64,000 bases of DNA from Mesorhizobium sp. CU3 (GCF_006442965.1 NZ_VFWX01000007.1:186001-250000), one strand, 5' to 3'. Positions 17,281 to 26,556 are shown, counted from the first letter of the stretch. Numbers and translations are program-made. The notes: generated by a model from the letters alone, not told the origin.

Positions 17281-18651
17281 ATGAATATTCCATCCACTTT
17301 GAAGACGACGGGAAAGGCGGCCGCACTCGGCGCGCTCACCCTCGCACTATTCGGCACCGTCGCCGCCTTCGCGCAGGAAGCAGCTCCGGCCGCCGCCGCT
17401 GCTGCGCCGGCCGCCGCACCCGCAGCGCCCGCTCCGGTTCTCGACACCGGCAATACCGCCTGGATGCTGACCTCCACCGCGCTGGTGCTGATGATGACCA
17501 TCCCGGGCCTGGCGCTGTTCTATGGCGGCATGGTGCGCAAGAAGAACGTGCTCGCCACCATCATGCAGAGCTTCGCCATCACCTGCCTGGTGACGGTGCT
17601 GTGGTTCATGTTCGGCTATTCCTTGGCCTTCACCACCAATGAATCGGCATCGATGAATGCCTATATTGGCGGCTTCTCGCGCTTCTTCCATCATGGCATC
17701 ACGGTCTCGACGCTGTGGCTACCGGGCGTGGCGAACATCCCTGAATTCGTCTTCTCGATGTTCCAGATGACCTTCGCCATCATCACGCCGGCGCTGATCG
17801 CCGGCGCCTTCGCCGAGCGCATGAAATTCTCGGCGCTGCTGATCTTCATGGGCCTGTGGCTGGTCTTCGTCTATGCGCCCATCGCGCACTGGGTGTGGGG
17901 CGGCGGCTTCCTCGGCTCGGCCGGCGTTCTCGACTTTGCCGGCGGCACGGTCGTCCACATCAACGCTGGTGTCGCGGGCCTGGTCTGCGCGCTGGTCCTG
18001 GGCAAGCGCGAAGGCTACGGCACCACCAACATGGCGCCGCATAACCTAGTCTATTCGGTGATCGGCGCCTCGCTGCTGTGGGTCGGCTGGTTCGGCTTCA
18101 ACGCCGGTTCGGAACTCGCCGCCGACGGCCTCGCCGGTGCCGCCATGATGAACACGCAGGTCGCCACCGCCGCGGCGGCGCTGGCCTGGATGTTCGCCGA
18201 ATGGATCGTCGCCAAGAAGCCTTCGGTACTCGGCATCATCTCGGGCGCCGTCGCCGGCCTCGTCGCCGTGACCCCGGCTTCCGGCTTCGTCAACCCGACC
18301 GGCGCCTTCATCGTCGGCATCCTCGCCGGCGTGATCTGCTACCTCTCGGCGGTCAAGCTCAAGCATGCGCTCGGCTATGACGACTCGCTCGACGCCTTCG
18401 GCGTGCACGGCATCGGCGGTATCGTCGGCGCCCTGCTCACCGGCGTGCTCGCCGATCCGGCGATCAACGCGCTTGGCAAGGACGCTTCGCTCGGCAAGCA
18501 GCTCTACGGCATCGTCTTCACCATCCTGTGGACGGCGATCGCCACCTTCGTCATCCTCTACATCGTCAAGGCGCTCGTCGGCCTGCGTCCGTCGACCCAG
18601 GAAGAGGTCGAGGGTCTCGACGTTACCCAGCACGGCGAAGTGGTGCCATAA
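17281..18651 (+). CDS. amtB: Ammonium transporter
   Basis: A 456-residue channel of the Amt/Mep/Rh family with 11 membrane helices. A signal-like N-terminus ends FAQEAAPA and is followed by an Ala/Pro-rich spacer. The diagnostic ALFYGGMVRKKNVL and the two pore-lining histidines in DFAGGTVVHINAG and FGVHGIGGIVG are visible. It lies 31 bases after glnK, with GGAGAG before the ATG, and is very probably co-transcribed from the sigma-54 promoter. Twin terminators follow. Confidence 0.97.
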   Translation: MNIPSTLKTTGKAAALGALTLALFGTVAAFAQEAAPAAAAAAPAAAPAAPAPVLDTGNTAWMLTSTALVLMMTIPGLALFYGGMVRKKNVLATIMQSFAITCLVTVLWFMFGYSLAFTTNESASMNAYIGGFSRFFHHGITVSTLWLPGVANIPEFVFSMFQMTFAIITPALIAGAFAERMKFSALLIFMGLWLVFVYAPIAHWVWGGGFLGSAGVLDFAGGTVVHINAGVAGLVCALVLGKREGYGTTNMAPHNLVYSVIGASLLWVGWFGFNAGSELAADGLAGAAMMNTQVATAAAALAWMFAEWIVAKKPSVLGIISGAVAGLVAVTPASGFVNPTGAFIVGILAGVICYLSAVKLKHALGYDDSLDAFGVHGIGGIVGALLTGVLADPAINALGKDASLGKQLYGIVFTILWTAIATFVILYIVKALVGLRPSTQEEVEGLDVTQHGEVVP

Positions 18652-18756
18652 GGCATGCTTTGTCAGGGTCGGCGGATCCTCCTCCCGCCGGCCCCGAATT
18701 TGTTAGGATCCCTCCCAAGATCCCGTCGTGACGCTCCCGCAAGGGGCTCACGCCTT

Positions 18757-18789
18757 GAGGCCCGGAAGTCATTCCGGGCCTCCTTTTTT
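18757..18789 (+). terminator. Rho-independent terminator of glnK-amtB, first hairpin
   Basis: A perfect 11-bp stem (GAGGCCCGGAA at 18757-18767 and TTCCGGGCCTC at 18772-18782) has the tetraloop GTCA and is followed by CTTTTTTG. It lies 106 bases after the amtB stop. Confidence 0.93.
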
Positions 18790-18804
18790 GCCAGCAAGCG
18801 AGCG

Positions 18805-18831
18805 GCCCGGAAGTCATTCCGGGCGTTTTTT
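18805..18831 (+). terminator. Second, duplicated terminator after amtB
   Basis: An 8-bp stem (GCCCGGAA and TTCCGGGC) with the same GTCA loop as the first hairpin is followed by GTTTTTT. The shared 20-base hairpin core shows that one terminator is a copy of the other. Confidence 0.88.
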
Positions 18832-18965
18832 CACCAAATCTATACGCGTCGTTTCGATCACATTCAGTTGATCGCACCAGCATGAAACGTCGGCCTCCCT
18901 GGTTCCGTAATTGGATAGCGACCGCCAATCTGGCGATTGCCAAACAAAAGGGAAGGAACCAACTG

Positions 18966-19244
18966 ATGAACATCAAGAATATCTTCCTGGGAGCCGTGGC
19001 TCTTTCGATGATCAGCGGCGTTGCACTTGCCGGCGCTCTCGATTCTCCGGACAACATGGCCCCGTTCTTCACCGACTCCAGCATGAAGACCATGAAGCCG
19101 GAAGCCGACTTCAAGGCGGCCTGGGCTTCGATGCCGAAGGACAAGCAGGACATGATGATGAAAGAGTGCCAGGACGCGGCGATGAGCAAGCCTCATGCCG
19201 AATTCTGCGCCAACCTGAAGGCCTATGGCGGCGCCAACAAGTGA
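18966..19244 (+). CDS. Small secreted protein of unknown function
   Basis: A 92-residue protein with a Sec signal peptide (MNIKNIFLGAVALSMISGVALA, cut after ALA). The mature 70 residues are rich in Met and Lys and contain two cysteines (KECQDA and EFCANL) and a DMMMKECQDAAMSKPH stretch. GGGAAGGAACC precedes the ATG at 18966. A frame reaching back to 18882 would place a charged extension before the signal and is rejected. No family recognised. Confidence 0.75.
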   Translation: MNIKNIFLGAVALSMISGVALAGALDSPDNMAPFFTDSSMKTMKPEADFKAAWASMPKDKQDMMMKECQDAAMSKPHAEFCANLKAYGGANK

Positions 19245-19400
19245 TCGTGGAAGGTCGGGTTCCGGAAGGGCCTGACCGTTTTGGCGTTTCAAGACAGGGA
19301 GGTGGCGGGCCGCACAGCCTGCCATCTTCGTTTCCAGCTCTTTGCCGGGGCATGATCTTTTTCGGGATCGTGCCCGAGGCATCCGGGTAAAGAGCCATGG

Positions 19401-19415
19401 TTAATGTGGCCTTAA
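19401..19415 (+). promoter_or_regulatory. CtrA-type box upstream of ftsK
   Basis: TTAATGTGGCCTTAA at 19401-19415, followed by CC, is a full TTAA-N7-TTAAC CtrA motif (preceded by GG). It lies 83 bases before the ftsK start. FtsK acts in division and chromosome segregation, so control by the cell-cycle regulator CtrA is plausible. Confidence 0.65.
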
Positions 19416-19497
19416 CCTTCCCCCCGATAGTCTGGCGTACGAATCTGCCGGGGTGCGCCATGCGCCCGGCCAGGCAACGACTCAACGGGGAAGAGGC

Positions 19498-22164
19498 ATG
19501 CGTTCAGGCGCTTCAGCACCGCTCGCGCTGACCGGCACGGGGAACGGTCTGCAGGCATTCGCGCGGCGCCAGGTCGGGCGACTGGTCGGCGCCGGGCTGT
19601 TCGCCTTCACCGCCTTCGGCGTCGCTGCTTTGGCCACCTGGAACGTCGCCGATCCGAGCTTCTCGCACGCAACCAGCAACGTCGTCACCAACGCCATGGG
19701 CTATGCCGGCGCTGTGTTCTCCGATCTGGCCATGCAGTTCTTCGGCCTTGCCGCCGTCGCCGGCCTAGTGCCCGCCGTGATCTGGGGCTTTCTGCTGTTT
19801 ACCGCACGCGGCGTCGACAGGCTGCCGAAGCGCGGGTTTGCTTGGTTCGGCTTTGCACTGCTTGCCGCGGCGATCGCCGGCTGCGTGACGCCGCCCAACA
19901 CCTGGCCGCTGCCCACCGGCCTCGGCGGCGTGTTCGGCGACATGGTGCTCAAGATCCCCGGCATCGCCGTCGGCGGCTACCCGAAGGGCCTCTTCGCCAG
20001 CATCATCGCCGTCATCCTGGCCGCGCCGTCCTTGTGGCTGTTCGCCTATGGCTCGGCGCTGATTGCGCGCAAGAATGGTTTTGCCGTCATGGAGCGCGCC
20101 GCCCAGCCCGACCCGCGCGAGCAGGACGAGACGCTGTTCGACGAAGACGATGACGAAGGCGACGAGGGCATCCTGGCGCTTGGCGCCATCACCCATTGGT
20201 GGCTGTCGTTCCGCGCCTTCCTGCACCGCCGCGCCGAGCGGCGCAGGCGCGAGCGCGACGAGTTCGAGCCGCCGATGGAGCCCAAGGCCAGCGCCTGGCG
20301 GCGCGCCGCAGAGCGGGTCGAATCGGCCGAGTTCGCCGAAAGCCGGATGAGCCCGGGCGGCCGCGCCCGCGTCGAGCCGGAATTCTTCGCCGCCATGGTC
20401 AACGACCGCAGCGTCTCGGTCGATCCCGACGACCAGGACATTTTCGACGACCAGGACGACGATGCCGATCTCGACGAGCTCGACGACGAGCCGGTGCAGC
20501 GTCGCGGCGCGGGCGCCAAGGTGCAGAATTTCCGCTCCGACGCCGCGACCCGGGTCTCGGCGCCGGCGGCGCGCCCGGTGCCCGGAGCGCGCGCCCAGCG
20601 CGAGGCGCAGACCTCGCTGATCGGTTCCGACTCCTTCGAGATGCCGTCGCTGCATTTCCTGTCCGAGCCGAAGAACATCGCCAAGGACCCAAGCCTGTCC
20701 AAGGATGCGCTGGAACAGAATGCGCGGCTGCTGGAAGGCGTGCTCGAGGATTTCGGCGTCAAAGGCGAAATCATCCATGTCCGCCCCGGTCCGGTCGTCA
20801 CGCTTTACGAGCTCGAGCCGGCGCCCGGTATCAAGTCCTCGCGCGTCATCGGCCTCTCCGACGACATCGCCCGCTCGATGAGCGCGATTGCCTGCCGCGT
20901 CGCGGTCGTGCCCGGCCGCAACGCCATCGGCATCGAACTGCCCAACGCCAAGCGCGAGACGGTCTATCTGCGCGAGATCATGGCGAGCCGCGACTTCGAG
21001 ACCACCAAATCCAAGCTGGCGCTGGCGCTCGGCAAGACCATCAATGGCGAGGCGGTCATCGTCGACATCGCCAAGATGCCGCATGTGCTGGTCGCCGGCA
21101 CCACGGGCTCGGGCAAGTCGGTCGCCATCAACACCATGATCCTGTCGCTGCTCTACCGGCTGACGCCGCAGGAATGCCGGCTGATCATGATCGATCCGAA
21201 GATGCTCGAACTCTCCGTCTATGACGGCATCCCGCACCTTCTGACGCCGGTCGTCACCGATCCGAAGAAGGCGGTGGTGGCGCTGAAATGGACCGTGCGC
21301 GAGATGGAGGACCGCTACCGCAAGATGTCCAAAGTCGGCGTGCGCAACATCGATGGCTTCAATGCGCGCGTGCAGCAGGCCGAGAAGAAGGGCGAAAAGA
21401 TCTCGCGCACGGTGCAGACCGGCTTCGACCGCCAGACCGGCGAGGCAATCTACGAGACCGAGGATCTCGACCTCGAGCCGATGCCCTATATCGTCGTCAT
21501 CATCGACGAGATGGCCGACCTGATGATGGTGGCCGGCAAGGACATCGAAGGCGCGGTGCAGCGCCTGGCGCAGATGGCGCGCGCCGCCGGCATCCATGTC
21601 ATCATGGCGACGCAGCGTCCCTCGGTCGACGTCATCACCGGCACGATCAAGGCCAATTTCCCGACCCGCATCTCCTTCCAGGTGACGTCCAAGATCGACA
21701 GCCGCACCATCCTTGGCGAACAGGGCGCCGAGCAGCTGCTCGGCATGGGCGACATGCTCTACATGGCCGGCGGCGGCCGCATCCAGCGCGTGCACGGTCC
21801 GTTCGTCTCGGACGACGAAGTCGAGAAGGTGGTCGGGCACCTCAAGCTGCAGGGCGTGCCGGAATATCTCGACGCCATCACCGAGGATGACGAGGAAGAG
21901 GACGAGGACGGTCCGTCGGCCAAGGGCGGCTCCAGCGGCGGTGGCGGCAATTTCGAGGATTCCGACGACCCGTACGACCAAGCGGTGGCGGTGGTGCTGC
22001 GCGACGGCAAGGCCTCGACCAGCTACATCCAGCGCCGGCTCGGCATCGGCTACAACCGCGCTGCCTCGATCATCGAGAAGATGGAGAAGGAAGGCATTGT
22101 CGGTCCGGCCAATCACGCCGGCAAACGCGAGATTCTGGTGCCGACCGAAGAGGACAAATTCTAA
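19498..22164 (+). CDS. ftsK: DNA translocase FtsK
   Basis: An 888-residue septal DNA pump. Four to five transmembrane helices occupy residues 25-190. An acidic linker ([36 protein letters not shown]) spans about 200-400. The alpha/beta motor follows, with Walker A GTTGSGKS at 534-541 and Walker [11 protein letters not shown] near 670. The C-terminal gamma winged helix ([21 protein letters not shown]) recognises KOPS sites. ATG 19498 is chosen because GGGGAAGAGG precedes it; an in-frame ATG at 19459 lacks a site. The linker is much shorter than in E. coli, as usual in this group. Confidence 0.95.
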   Translation: MRSGASAPLALTGTGNGLQAFARRQVGRLVGAGLFAFTAFGVAALATWNVADPSFSHATSNVVTNAMGYAGAVFSDLAMQFFGLAAVAGLVPAVIWGFLLFTARGVDRLPKRGFAWFGFALLAAAIAGCVTPPNTWPLPTGLGGVFGDMVLKIPGIAVGGYPKGLFASIIAVILAAPSLWLFAYGSALIARKNGFAVMERAAQPDPREQDETLFDEDDDEGDEGILALGAITHWWLSFRAFLHRRAERRRRERDEFEPPMEPKASAWRRAAERVESAEFAESRMSPGGRARVEPEFFAAMVNDRSVSVDPDDQDIFDDQDDDADLDELDDEPVQRRGAGAKVQNFRSDAATRVSAPAARPVPGARAQREAQTSLIGSDSFEMPSLHFLSEPKNIAKDPSLSKDALEQNARLLEGVLEDFGVKGEIIHVRPGPVVTLYELEPAPGIKSSRVIGLSDDIARSMSAIACRVAVVPGRNAIGIELPNAKRETVYLREIMASRDFETTKSKLALALGKTINGEAVIVDIAKMPHVLVAGTTGSGKSVAINTMILSLLYRLTPQECRLIMIDPKMLELSVYDGIPHLLTPVVTDPKKAVVALKWTVREMEDRYRKMSKVGVRNIDGFNARVQQAEKKGEKISRTVQTGFDRQTGEAIYETEDLDLEPMPYIVVIIDEMADLMMVAGKDIEGAVQRLAQMARAAGIHVIMATQRPSVDVITGTIKANFPTRISFQVTSKIDSRTILGEQGAEQLLGMGDMLYMAGGGRIQRVHGPFVSDDEVEKVVGHLKLQGVPEYLDAITEDDEEEDEDGPSAKGGSSGGGGNFEDSDDPYDQAVAVVLRDGKASTSYIQRRLGIGYNRAASIIEKMEKEGIVGPANHAGKREILVPTEEDKF

Positions 22165-22306
22165 GCCGGGACCTTCTGTGCCTCCGGCTCAGGCAACCTG
22201 AAATCGTCTTGTGCGTTCATGCGACGGGCTGTCGCGCAGCCGCCAAACTTAAGCCCTAGTGGGAGCCCAGATACTGCCACCAGACGAATCACAGGAAGTG
22301 ACCGGC

Positions 22307-22975
22307 ATGAAGACCCAGACAGAATTCGCCGTTACCCGTCGCCAGGTGCTCGGCCTCGGCCTGATGCTTGGCGGCGTTGCCGCTCTCAACCTCGTGCCCG
22401 GATACCAGCTTGTCGCGGCGGCGCAGGCCGCGGTGCCGCCGGCGGCGCAGAAGATCGCCGACCACTTCTCCTCGGTGCGGTCGATGAGCGGCGAGTTCGT
22501 GCAGTTCGGCCCGAAGGGCGAGCAGACCGGCGGCAAGTTCTTCCTCGAACGCCCGGGCAAGATCCGCTTCAACTATGACGGATCGTCGAATTTCCGCGTC
22601 ATCTCCGACGGCAAGTCGGTGGTGATCCTCAACAAGAAGCTCAACACCTCGGACCTCTATCCGCTGTCGAAGACGCCGCTGAAGCTCTTGCTCGACGACC
22701 GCATCGATCTCTCCGGCGGCCGCGTCAAGGACGTCAAGGAAGAGGACGACCTCACCACCATCAAGCTTTCCGACAAATCGGTGTTCGGCAATGCGATGAT
22801 CACCATGATGTTCGATCCGAAAACCTATGACCTGCGCCAGTGGACGATCACGGACGCGCAAGGCAAGGACACGACGGTGATGATCTTCAACACCAAGGAA
22901 GGCGTCAGCTTCCCGCCCGATACGTTCGCCATCGACTATACGGCCAACCGCGAGCTGAACACCAAGACGCGCTAG
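22307..22975 (+). CDS. LolA-like outer-membrane lipoprotein carrier with Tat-like signal
   Basis: A 222-residue exported protein. The N-terminus carries TRRQVLGLGLMLGG, a twin-arginine type motif, and a probable cleavage after AAAQA. The mature part (KIADHFSSVRSMSGEFVQFGPKG, GGKFFLERPGKIRFNY, GVSFPPDTFAIDY) matches LolA and its relatives, which ferry lipoproteins or other lipids across the periplasm. CAGGAAGTG precedes the ATG. It follows ftsK in the same direction after 142 bases, the ftsK-lolA order seen in many proteobacteria. Its TAG stop abuts a family P element. Confidence 0.85.
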   Translation: MKTQTEFAVTRRQVLGLGLMLGGVAALNLVPGYQLVAAAQAAVPPAAQKIADHFSSVRSMSGEFVQFGPKGEQTGGKFFLERPGKIRFNYDGSSNFRVISDGKSVVILNKKLNTSDLYPLSKTPLKLLLDDRIDLSGGRVKDVKEEDDLTTIKLSDKSVFGNAMITMMFDPKTYDLRQWTITDAQGKDTTVMIFNTKEGVSFPPDTFAIDYTANRELNTKTR

Positions 22976-23092
22976 ATTCAGGTGAGGCCGGCCTGCAAAT
23001 GGCGGTCGCCTGCGCTTCCGGTGCTCACGTACTGAAGTACGCTCCGCTCCGGTTCTCGGAGCCCACCATTTTCGACTCGGCCTGACCTGAAT
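22976..23092. repeat. Family P palindromic element, copy 2
   Basis: A 117-base palindrome running from ATTCAGGTGAGGCCGGCC to CGGCCTGACCTGAAT, beginning at the base after the lolA-like stop codon. The inner ACGTACTGAAGTACG hairpin is shared with the other copies. Unlike them it has no extended flanking complementarity. A short open frame crosses it but reflects the repeat only. Confidence 0.88.
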
Positions 23093-23193
23093 CAGGAACC
23101 GCTGGCGCAAGCGAAAGCAGCCGCAAAGGCTGGCTTGTGTTTCCCGCCTCCGGCTGGCAGTAGATCGGCGACCCTTCTGCGGACCTCGCCTGA

Positions 23194-24000
23194 ATGTCTT
23201 TCACCATCGCCACCTGGAACATCAACTCCGTGCGCCTGCGCATGCCGATCGTCGAGCGGCTGTTGAAGGAGCGTGCGCCGGATGTGCTGTGCCTGCAGGA
23301 AACCAAGGTGCCGGACGAGCTGTTTCCGGAAAAAGCCTTCCGCAAGGCGGGCTACGAGCACATCCTGTTCCACGGACAGAAGGGCTATCACGGCGTCGCC
23401 ACCGTTGCGCGTCGGCCGATCGAGCTGGTCGAGAAGCGGCGCTTCTGCGAGATCGACGACAGCCGGCATCTGTCGGTCAAGGTCCAGGCCGGCAGCCGGT
23501 CGATCCTGGTGCATAATTTCTACGTGCCGGCCGGCGGCGATGAGCCGGACCCGGAGATCAACCGCAAATTCCGCCACAAGCTCGACTTCGTGGCGGAGAT
23601 GAACGGCATGCCGGCGAGCCAGGACGAGTCGTCTTCCTCGATCCTGGTCGGCGACCTGAACATCGCGCCGCAAGAGCACGACGTCTGGTCGCACAAGCAA
23701 TTGCTCAACGTGGTCAGCCATACGCCGGTCGAGACCGAGAATTTCGAGGCGATGCGCCGGGCAGGCGGCTGGGTCGACCTGATGCGGCTCAACATTCCCG
23801 CCGAGCAAAAGCTCTACACCTGGTGGAGCTACCGCGCGAAGGACTGGGAAGCGTCGAACCGGGGACGGCGGCTCGACCATGTGTGGTCGTCAGCCAATCT
23901 GGTGCCGAGCTTCACCGGCTATGAGATCCTGCAGGCCGCGCGGGGCTGGGAGAAGCCCTCGGACCACGTGCCGGTCATCGCGACCTTCAACCTAGATTAG
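23194..24000 (+). CDS. xthA: Exodeoxyribonuclease III
   Basis: A 268-residue AP endonuclease/exonuclease of base-excision repair. Family motifs are intact: ATWNINSVRLR at the start, CLQETKV (metal Glu), HNFYVPAGG, GDLNIAPQEHDVWS, the GRRLDHVWSS segment and the final SDHVPVIATF with the catalytic Asp-His pair. Length is standard. No strong ribosome binding site precedes the ATG at 23194. The last four bases overlap the convergent cyclic-nucleotide-binding gene. Confidence 0.95.
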   Translation: MSFTIATWNINSVRLRMPIVERLLKERAPDVLCLQETKVPDELFPEKAFRKAGYEHILFHGQKGYHGVATVARRPIELVEKRRFCEIDDSRHLSVKVQAGSRSILVHNFYVPAGGDEPDPEINRKFRHKLDFVAEMNGMPASQDESSSSILVGDLNIAPQEHDVWSHKQLLNVVSHTPVETENFEAMRRAGGWVDLMRLNIPAEQKLYTWWSYRAKDWEASNRGRRLDHVWSSANLVPSFTGYEILQAARGWEKPSDHVPVIATFNLD

Positions 24001-24452
24001 CCCGTAAAACGCGGCGCCAGTTCCTCGATGCGGGCGATCATCTGCTGGAATTCCTCCAGGATGCGGGCATGCAACTGCACCGCCAAATCCGGATATTCCT
24101 CCAGGATGCGGCGGAACATTTTTCGGCTCAACCGGATCACTTCAGAATCGGCGGCCGCCGAGGCGCTGGTCAGGCGCCTGGTGTCGGCAATGAGAGCAAG
24201 CTCGCTCAGCATCGAGCCGGGGCCGGCGGTGCCGATCGGGATGCGCTCGCCGTCCTGCTCGCGATATAGCGAAATCAGGCCGCTGACCACGACATAGGCC
24301 GAATCGGCTTCGTCGTCCTCGCGGTAGAGCTTGCGATCGGCCTGCAGGATCGTGTTTTCGGCGCCGAAGGCGAGCAGGCGCAGCTGTTCCTGCGTGAAGC
24401 CCTGGAAAAGCTTTACGCCGGACAGGATGAGGATGTCGTCGTCCAGCGGCAT
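23997..24452 (-). CDS. Cyclic nucleotide-binding domain protein
   Basis: A 151-residue protein made almost entirely of one Crp-type cNMP-binding fold: LFQGFTQEQLRLLAFGAE, then the phosphate-binding cassette region GPGSMLSELALIADTRRLTSA. A C-terminal helix follows (RRILEEYPDLAVQLHARILEEF). No DNA-binding helix-turn-helix or other effector domain is present, so it is a stand-alone sensor module. ATG 24452 is preferred; the frame continues upstream through a family D element. It lies downstream of the response regulator in the same direction. Confidence 0.8.
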   Translation of the reverse strand: MPLDDDILILSGVKLFQGFTQEQLRLLAFGAENTILQADRKLYREDDEADSAYVVVSGLISLYREQDGERIPIGTAGPGSMLSELALIADTRRLTSASAAADSEVIRLSRKMFRRILEEYPDLAVQLHARILEEFQQMIARIEELAPRFTG

Positions 24453-24637
24453 CCCTAGCTGCGTCCCCGAGCGGTCAGTCCAGTCCCTCCTTTGGAGCGG
24501 CGCGTCCTCCTGGATTCGCGCAACCGACGCTCCAACACTTGCAGCCTGCGCATCGTGGCAGGCATCCAACGAGCCGATCCGTGACCCTCCAGCACCAGGA
24601 TCGAACCCGAAGCGGTGCCGCCCGACCGCTCTGTCCG

Positions 24638-24694
24638 TTTGTTTCGACGCAACCCCGGATGGAAACCGCCGCACACTTTCCTGGAATTGCTCTA
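24638..24694 (+). repeat. Family D element, copy 2 (diverged)
   Basis: A diverged copy of the D core: TTTCGACGCAACCCCGGATG, then GGAAACC, and CTGGAATTGCTCTAG at the end. It lies between the response regulator and the cyclic-nucleotide-binding gene, 13 bases from the regulator's stop. Confidence 0.68.
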
Positions 24695-24707
24695 GATCAT
24701 GAAATGT

Positions 24708-25391
24708 TTAAGGAACCAGCTTGTAGCCGCCGCTTTCTGTCACAAGAATTTCGGCATTGGAAGGATCGCGCTCGATCTTCTGGCGCAACCGGTAGACATG
24801 TGTCTCAAGCGTGTGCGTGGTGACGCCGGAGTTGTAGCCCCAGACCTCTTCCAGCAGCACGTCGCGCGTCACCACCTTCTGGTCGGCGCGATAGAGATAC
24901 TTGATGATCGAGGCCTCTTTTTCGGTCAGCCGCACCTTTGCGCCGCGCGGATCGATGAGCAGCTTCTGGCTGGGCTTGAAGGTGTAGGGGCCGACCGAGA
25001 AGGTGGCGTCCTCGCTTTGCTCGTGCTGGCGGAGCTGGGCGCGGATGCGGGCCAAGAGCACCGCGAAGCGGAACGGCTTGGTCACATAATCGTTGGCGCC
25101 GGCCTCGAGACCGAGGATGGTATCGGAATCGGTGTCGTGGCCCGTCAGCATGATGATCGGCGCCTTGTAGCCGCCCTTGCGCAGGATCTTTACCGCCTCG
25201 CGGCCATCCATGTCGGGCAGGCCGACATCCATGATGAGCAGATCGACAACGCCGCTGCGCGCCGCGGCAACGCCTTTGGCGGCGCTCGCTTCCTGCTGGA
25301 CGTCGAATTCTTCATAGAGCGCAAGCTGCTCGACCAAAGTGGCGCGCAGGTCGTCATCGTCATCGACGATCAGGATGGTGCGTGATGTCAT
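24708..25391 (-). CDS. OmpR-family response regulator
   Basis: A 227-residue two-component regulator. The receiver (residues 1-120) has the acidic pocket DDDD at 10-14, phospho-acceptor Asp55 in LLIMDVGLPDMDG, Thr in MLTGHD and Lys in TKPF. The C-terminal winged helix (LTEKEASIIKYLYRADQ to THTLETHVYRLRQKIE) is OmpR/PhoB type. No histidine kinase gene is nearby, so it is an orphan here. The gene upstream on the other strand is an L,D-transpeptidase, which hints at cell-envelope control, but no proof is visible. Confidence 0.92.
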   Translation of the reverse strand: MTSRTILIVDDDDDLRATLVEQLALYEEFDVQQEASAAKGVAAARSGVVDLLIMDVGLPDMDGREAVKILRKGGYKAPIIMLTGHDTDSDTILGLEAGANDYVTKPFRFAVLLARIRAQLRQHEQSEDATFSVGPYTFKPSQKLLIDPRGAKVRLTEKEASIIKYLYRADQKVVTRDVLLEEVWGYNSGVTTHTLETHVYRLRQKIERDPSNAEILVTESGGYKLVP

Positions 25392-25514
25392 GGATCAATC
25401 CGTTGTTTTAAAAAGAATATTCAGTTGACCTCCCCCCATTTATGCGGAAGCTCACCGGCGCAACAGTCGTTCACAGTGATTTGTTCCGTGACACAATCAT
25501 ACAAGAAAAAACGC

Positions 25515-26072
25515 GTGCGCAATGAGGCAGGCGCATTTTTGCCGAAAGGCCTAAGGGTTTTGACCGTTCGGGCGCGGCCCGGCAAACCGGCGCAGGGTTT
25601 GCTGCAAGCCGGCAAAACGGTGTTTCCCTGCGCCTTGGGGCGCAATGGCATCACCGCCGACAAGCATGAGGGCGACGGCGGGACGCCCTTGGCTTCGATG
25701 CGCATCCTGTCGGGTTATTTTCGCGGCGATCATTTCCCGGGCGGTCGGCGGACGCGGCTTGCCATGGCGCCGATCGGCCCGGATCTCGGCTGGTGCGAGG
25801 TGCCGAATGACCGCAACTACAATAGGCCGGTGAAGATCCCCTATGGCGCCAGCCATGAGCGCATGAAGCGCGACGACCGGCTTTACGATGTCTGCCTAGT
25901 GCTCGACTGGAACATCGCGCCGCGCCGGCGCGGGCGCGGCAGCGCGATCTTCTTTCACCTGGCGCGGTCGGGCTTCACGCCGACCCAAGGCTGCGTGGCG
26001 GTGACGGCGCGGACCATGGCGAGGCTGCTGCCGTTGTTGTCGGACAGAACGGTGGTGAGAGTGGTGAGGTAG
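25515..26072 (+). CDS. L,D-transpeptidase (YkuD family)
   Basis: A protein of about 185 residues with a YkuD catalytic domain, which makes 3-3 peptidoglycan cross-links or attaches proteins to the wall. The active-site signature is complete: SAIFFHLARSGFTPTQGCVAV, with His and the nucleophilic Cys. GDGGTPLASMRILSG and the PYGASHERM region also fit. No obvious signal peptide is present. The start is uncertain: GTG at 25488, GTG at 25515 and TTG at 25539 are all in frame, and family members usually begin just before the LRVLTVRARPG segment. It is divergent from the response regulator gene. Confidence 0.83.
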   Translation: MRNEAGAFLPKGLRVLTVRARPGKPAQGLLQAGKTVFPCALGRNGITADKHEGDGGTPLASMRILSGYFRGDHFPGGRRTRLAMAPIGPDLGWCEVPNDRNYNRPVKIPYGASHERMKRDDRLYDVCLVLDWNIAPRRRGRGSAIFFHLARSGFTPTQGCVAVTARTMARLLPLLSDRTVVRVVR

Positions 26073-26180
26073 GGGAATAGGGGAATAGGGGAATAGGGGA
26101 ATAGGGATATCTGTTCGGTAGGCGTCTATAAGCCGCCAATCTTCCTACTCCCCTACTGCCTTATTCCCCTACTCCCTTAC
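26072..26180. repeat. 8-bp tandem repeat between convergent genes, with complementary tract
   Basis: Four exact copies of GGGGAATA run from 26072 to 26103, with a partial fifth. About 40 bases later (26145-26180) tracts of CTACTCCCCTACT and TTATTCCCCTACT are complementary to it. The two arms could fold as a large hairpin serving as terminator for both convergent genes. The TAG stop of the L,D-transpeptidase is the first edge of the array. Confidence 0.75.
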
Positions 26181-26425
26181 CTCCTCGGCTTTTGCCAGCC
26201 GGTGCCAAGCAGGCCGATTTCGCGAAGCTCGCGGTCCACCGCCTTTGCGACGTTGCGGCGCTCGGCGCCGATGTCGCGCAGCAGATCGTCGGAAAGGTCC
26301 TCGATGGATTCGTTGGGCAGCCGGGCGGCGATGCGGGCCTGGCGCAGCCAGTCGATTGCGGCGCGCAGCCACTGCGGAAGCGGGGATTTCAGGGCGGCGT
26401 GAGACTTCAGGGCGATGTCGGTCAT
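26177..26425 (-). CDS. DUF1127 small protein
   Basis: An 82-residue basic protein. The C-terminal half, ESIEDLSDDLLRDIGAERRNV, is the DUF1127 motif, with the typical D-x-L-L-x-D-I-G-x-x-R core. Short DUF1127 proteins of alphaproteobacteria have been linked to RNA binding and to phosphate or carbon control, but most are uncharacterised. It is divergent from a LysR regulator 131 bases away. Confidence 0.85.
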   Translation of the reverse strand: MTDIALKSHAALKSPLPQWLRAAIDWLRQARIAARLPNESIEDLSDDLLRDIGAERRNVAKAVDRELREIGLLGTGWQKPRR

Positions 26426-26556
26426 GGCTTTGTCCGTGTTCTCCGGATATCAAATCCGGTTTGATAGTGTTTCGATTGCAGCCATCATGCCGGATTGAAA
26501 AACAAACGGGAAACGAGTAGTTCTTTTCTGATCGTCAAGTTTTATTTGGAGATCGG

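Noticed and set aside
18882..18965. N-terminal extension of the 92-residue secreted protein
   Set aside because: The charged leader would block the signal peptide, and the good ribosome binding site belongs to ATG 18966.
22840..23085. Open frame crossing the P element after the lolA-like gene
   Set aside because: Most of it is the end of the upstream gene in another frame plus repeat DNA; the same peptide-like pattern recurs wherever the P element occurs.
26072..26180. Short direct repeats as a CRISPR array
   Set aside because: The unit is 8 bp without spacers, and no cas gene is present.
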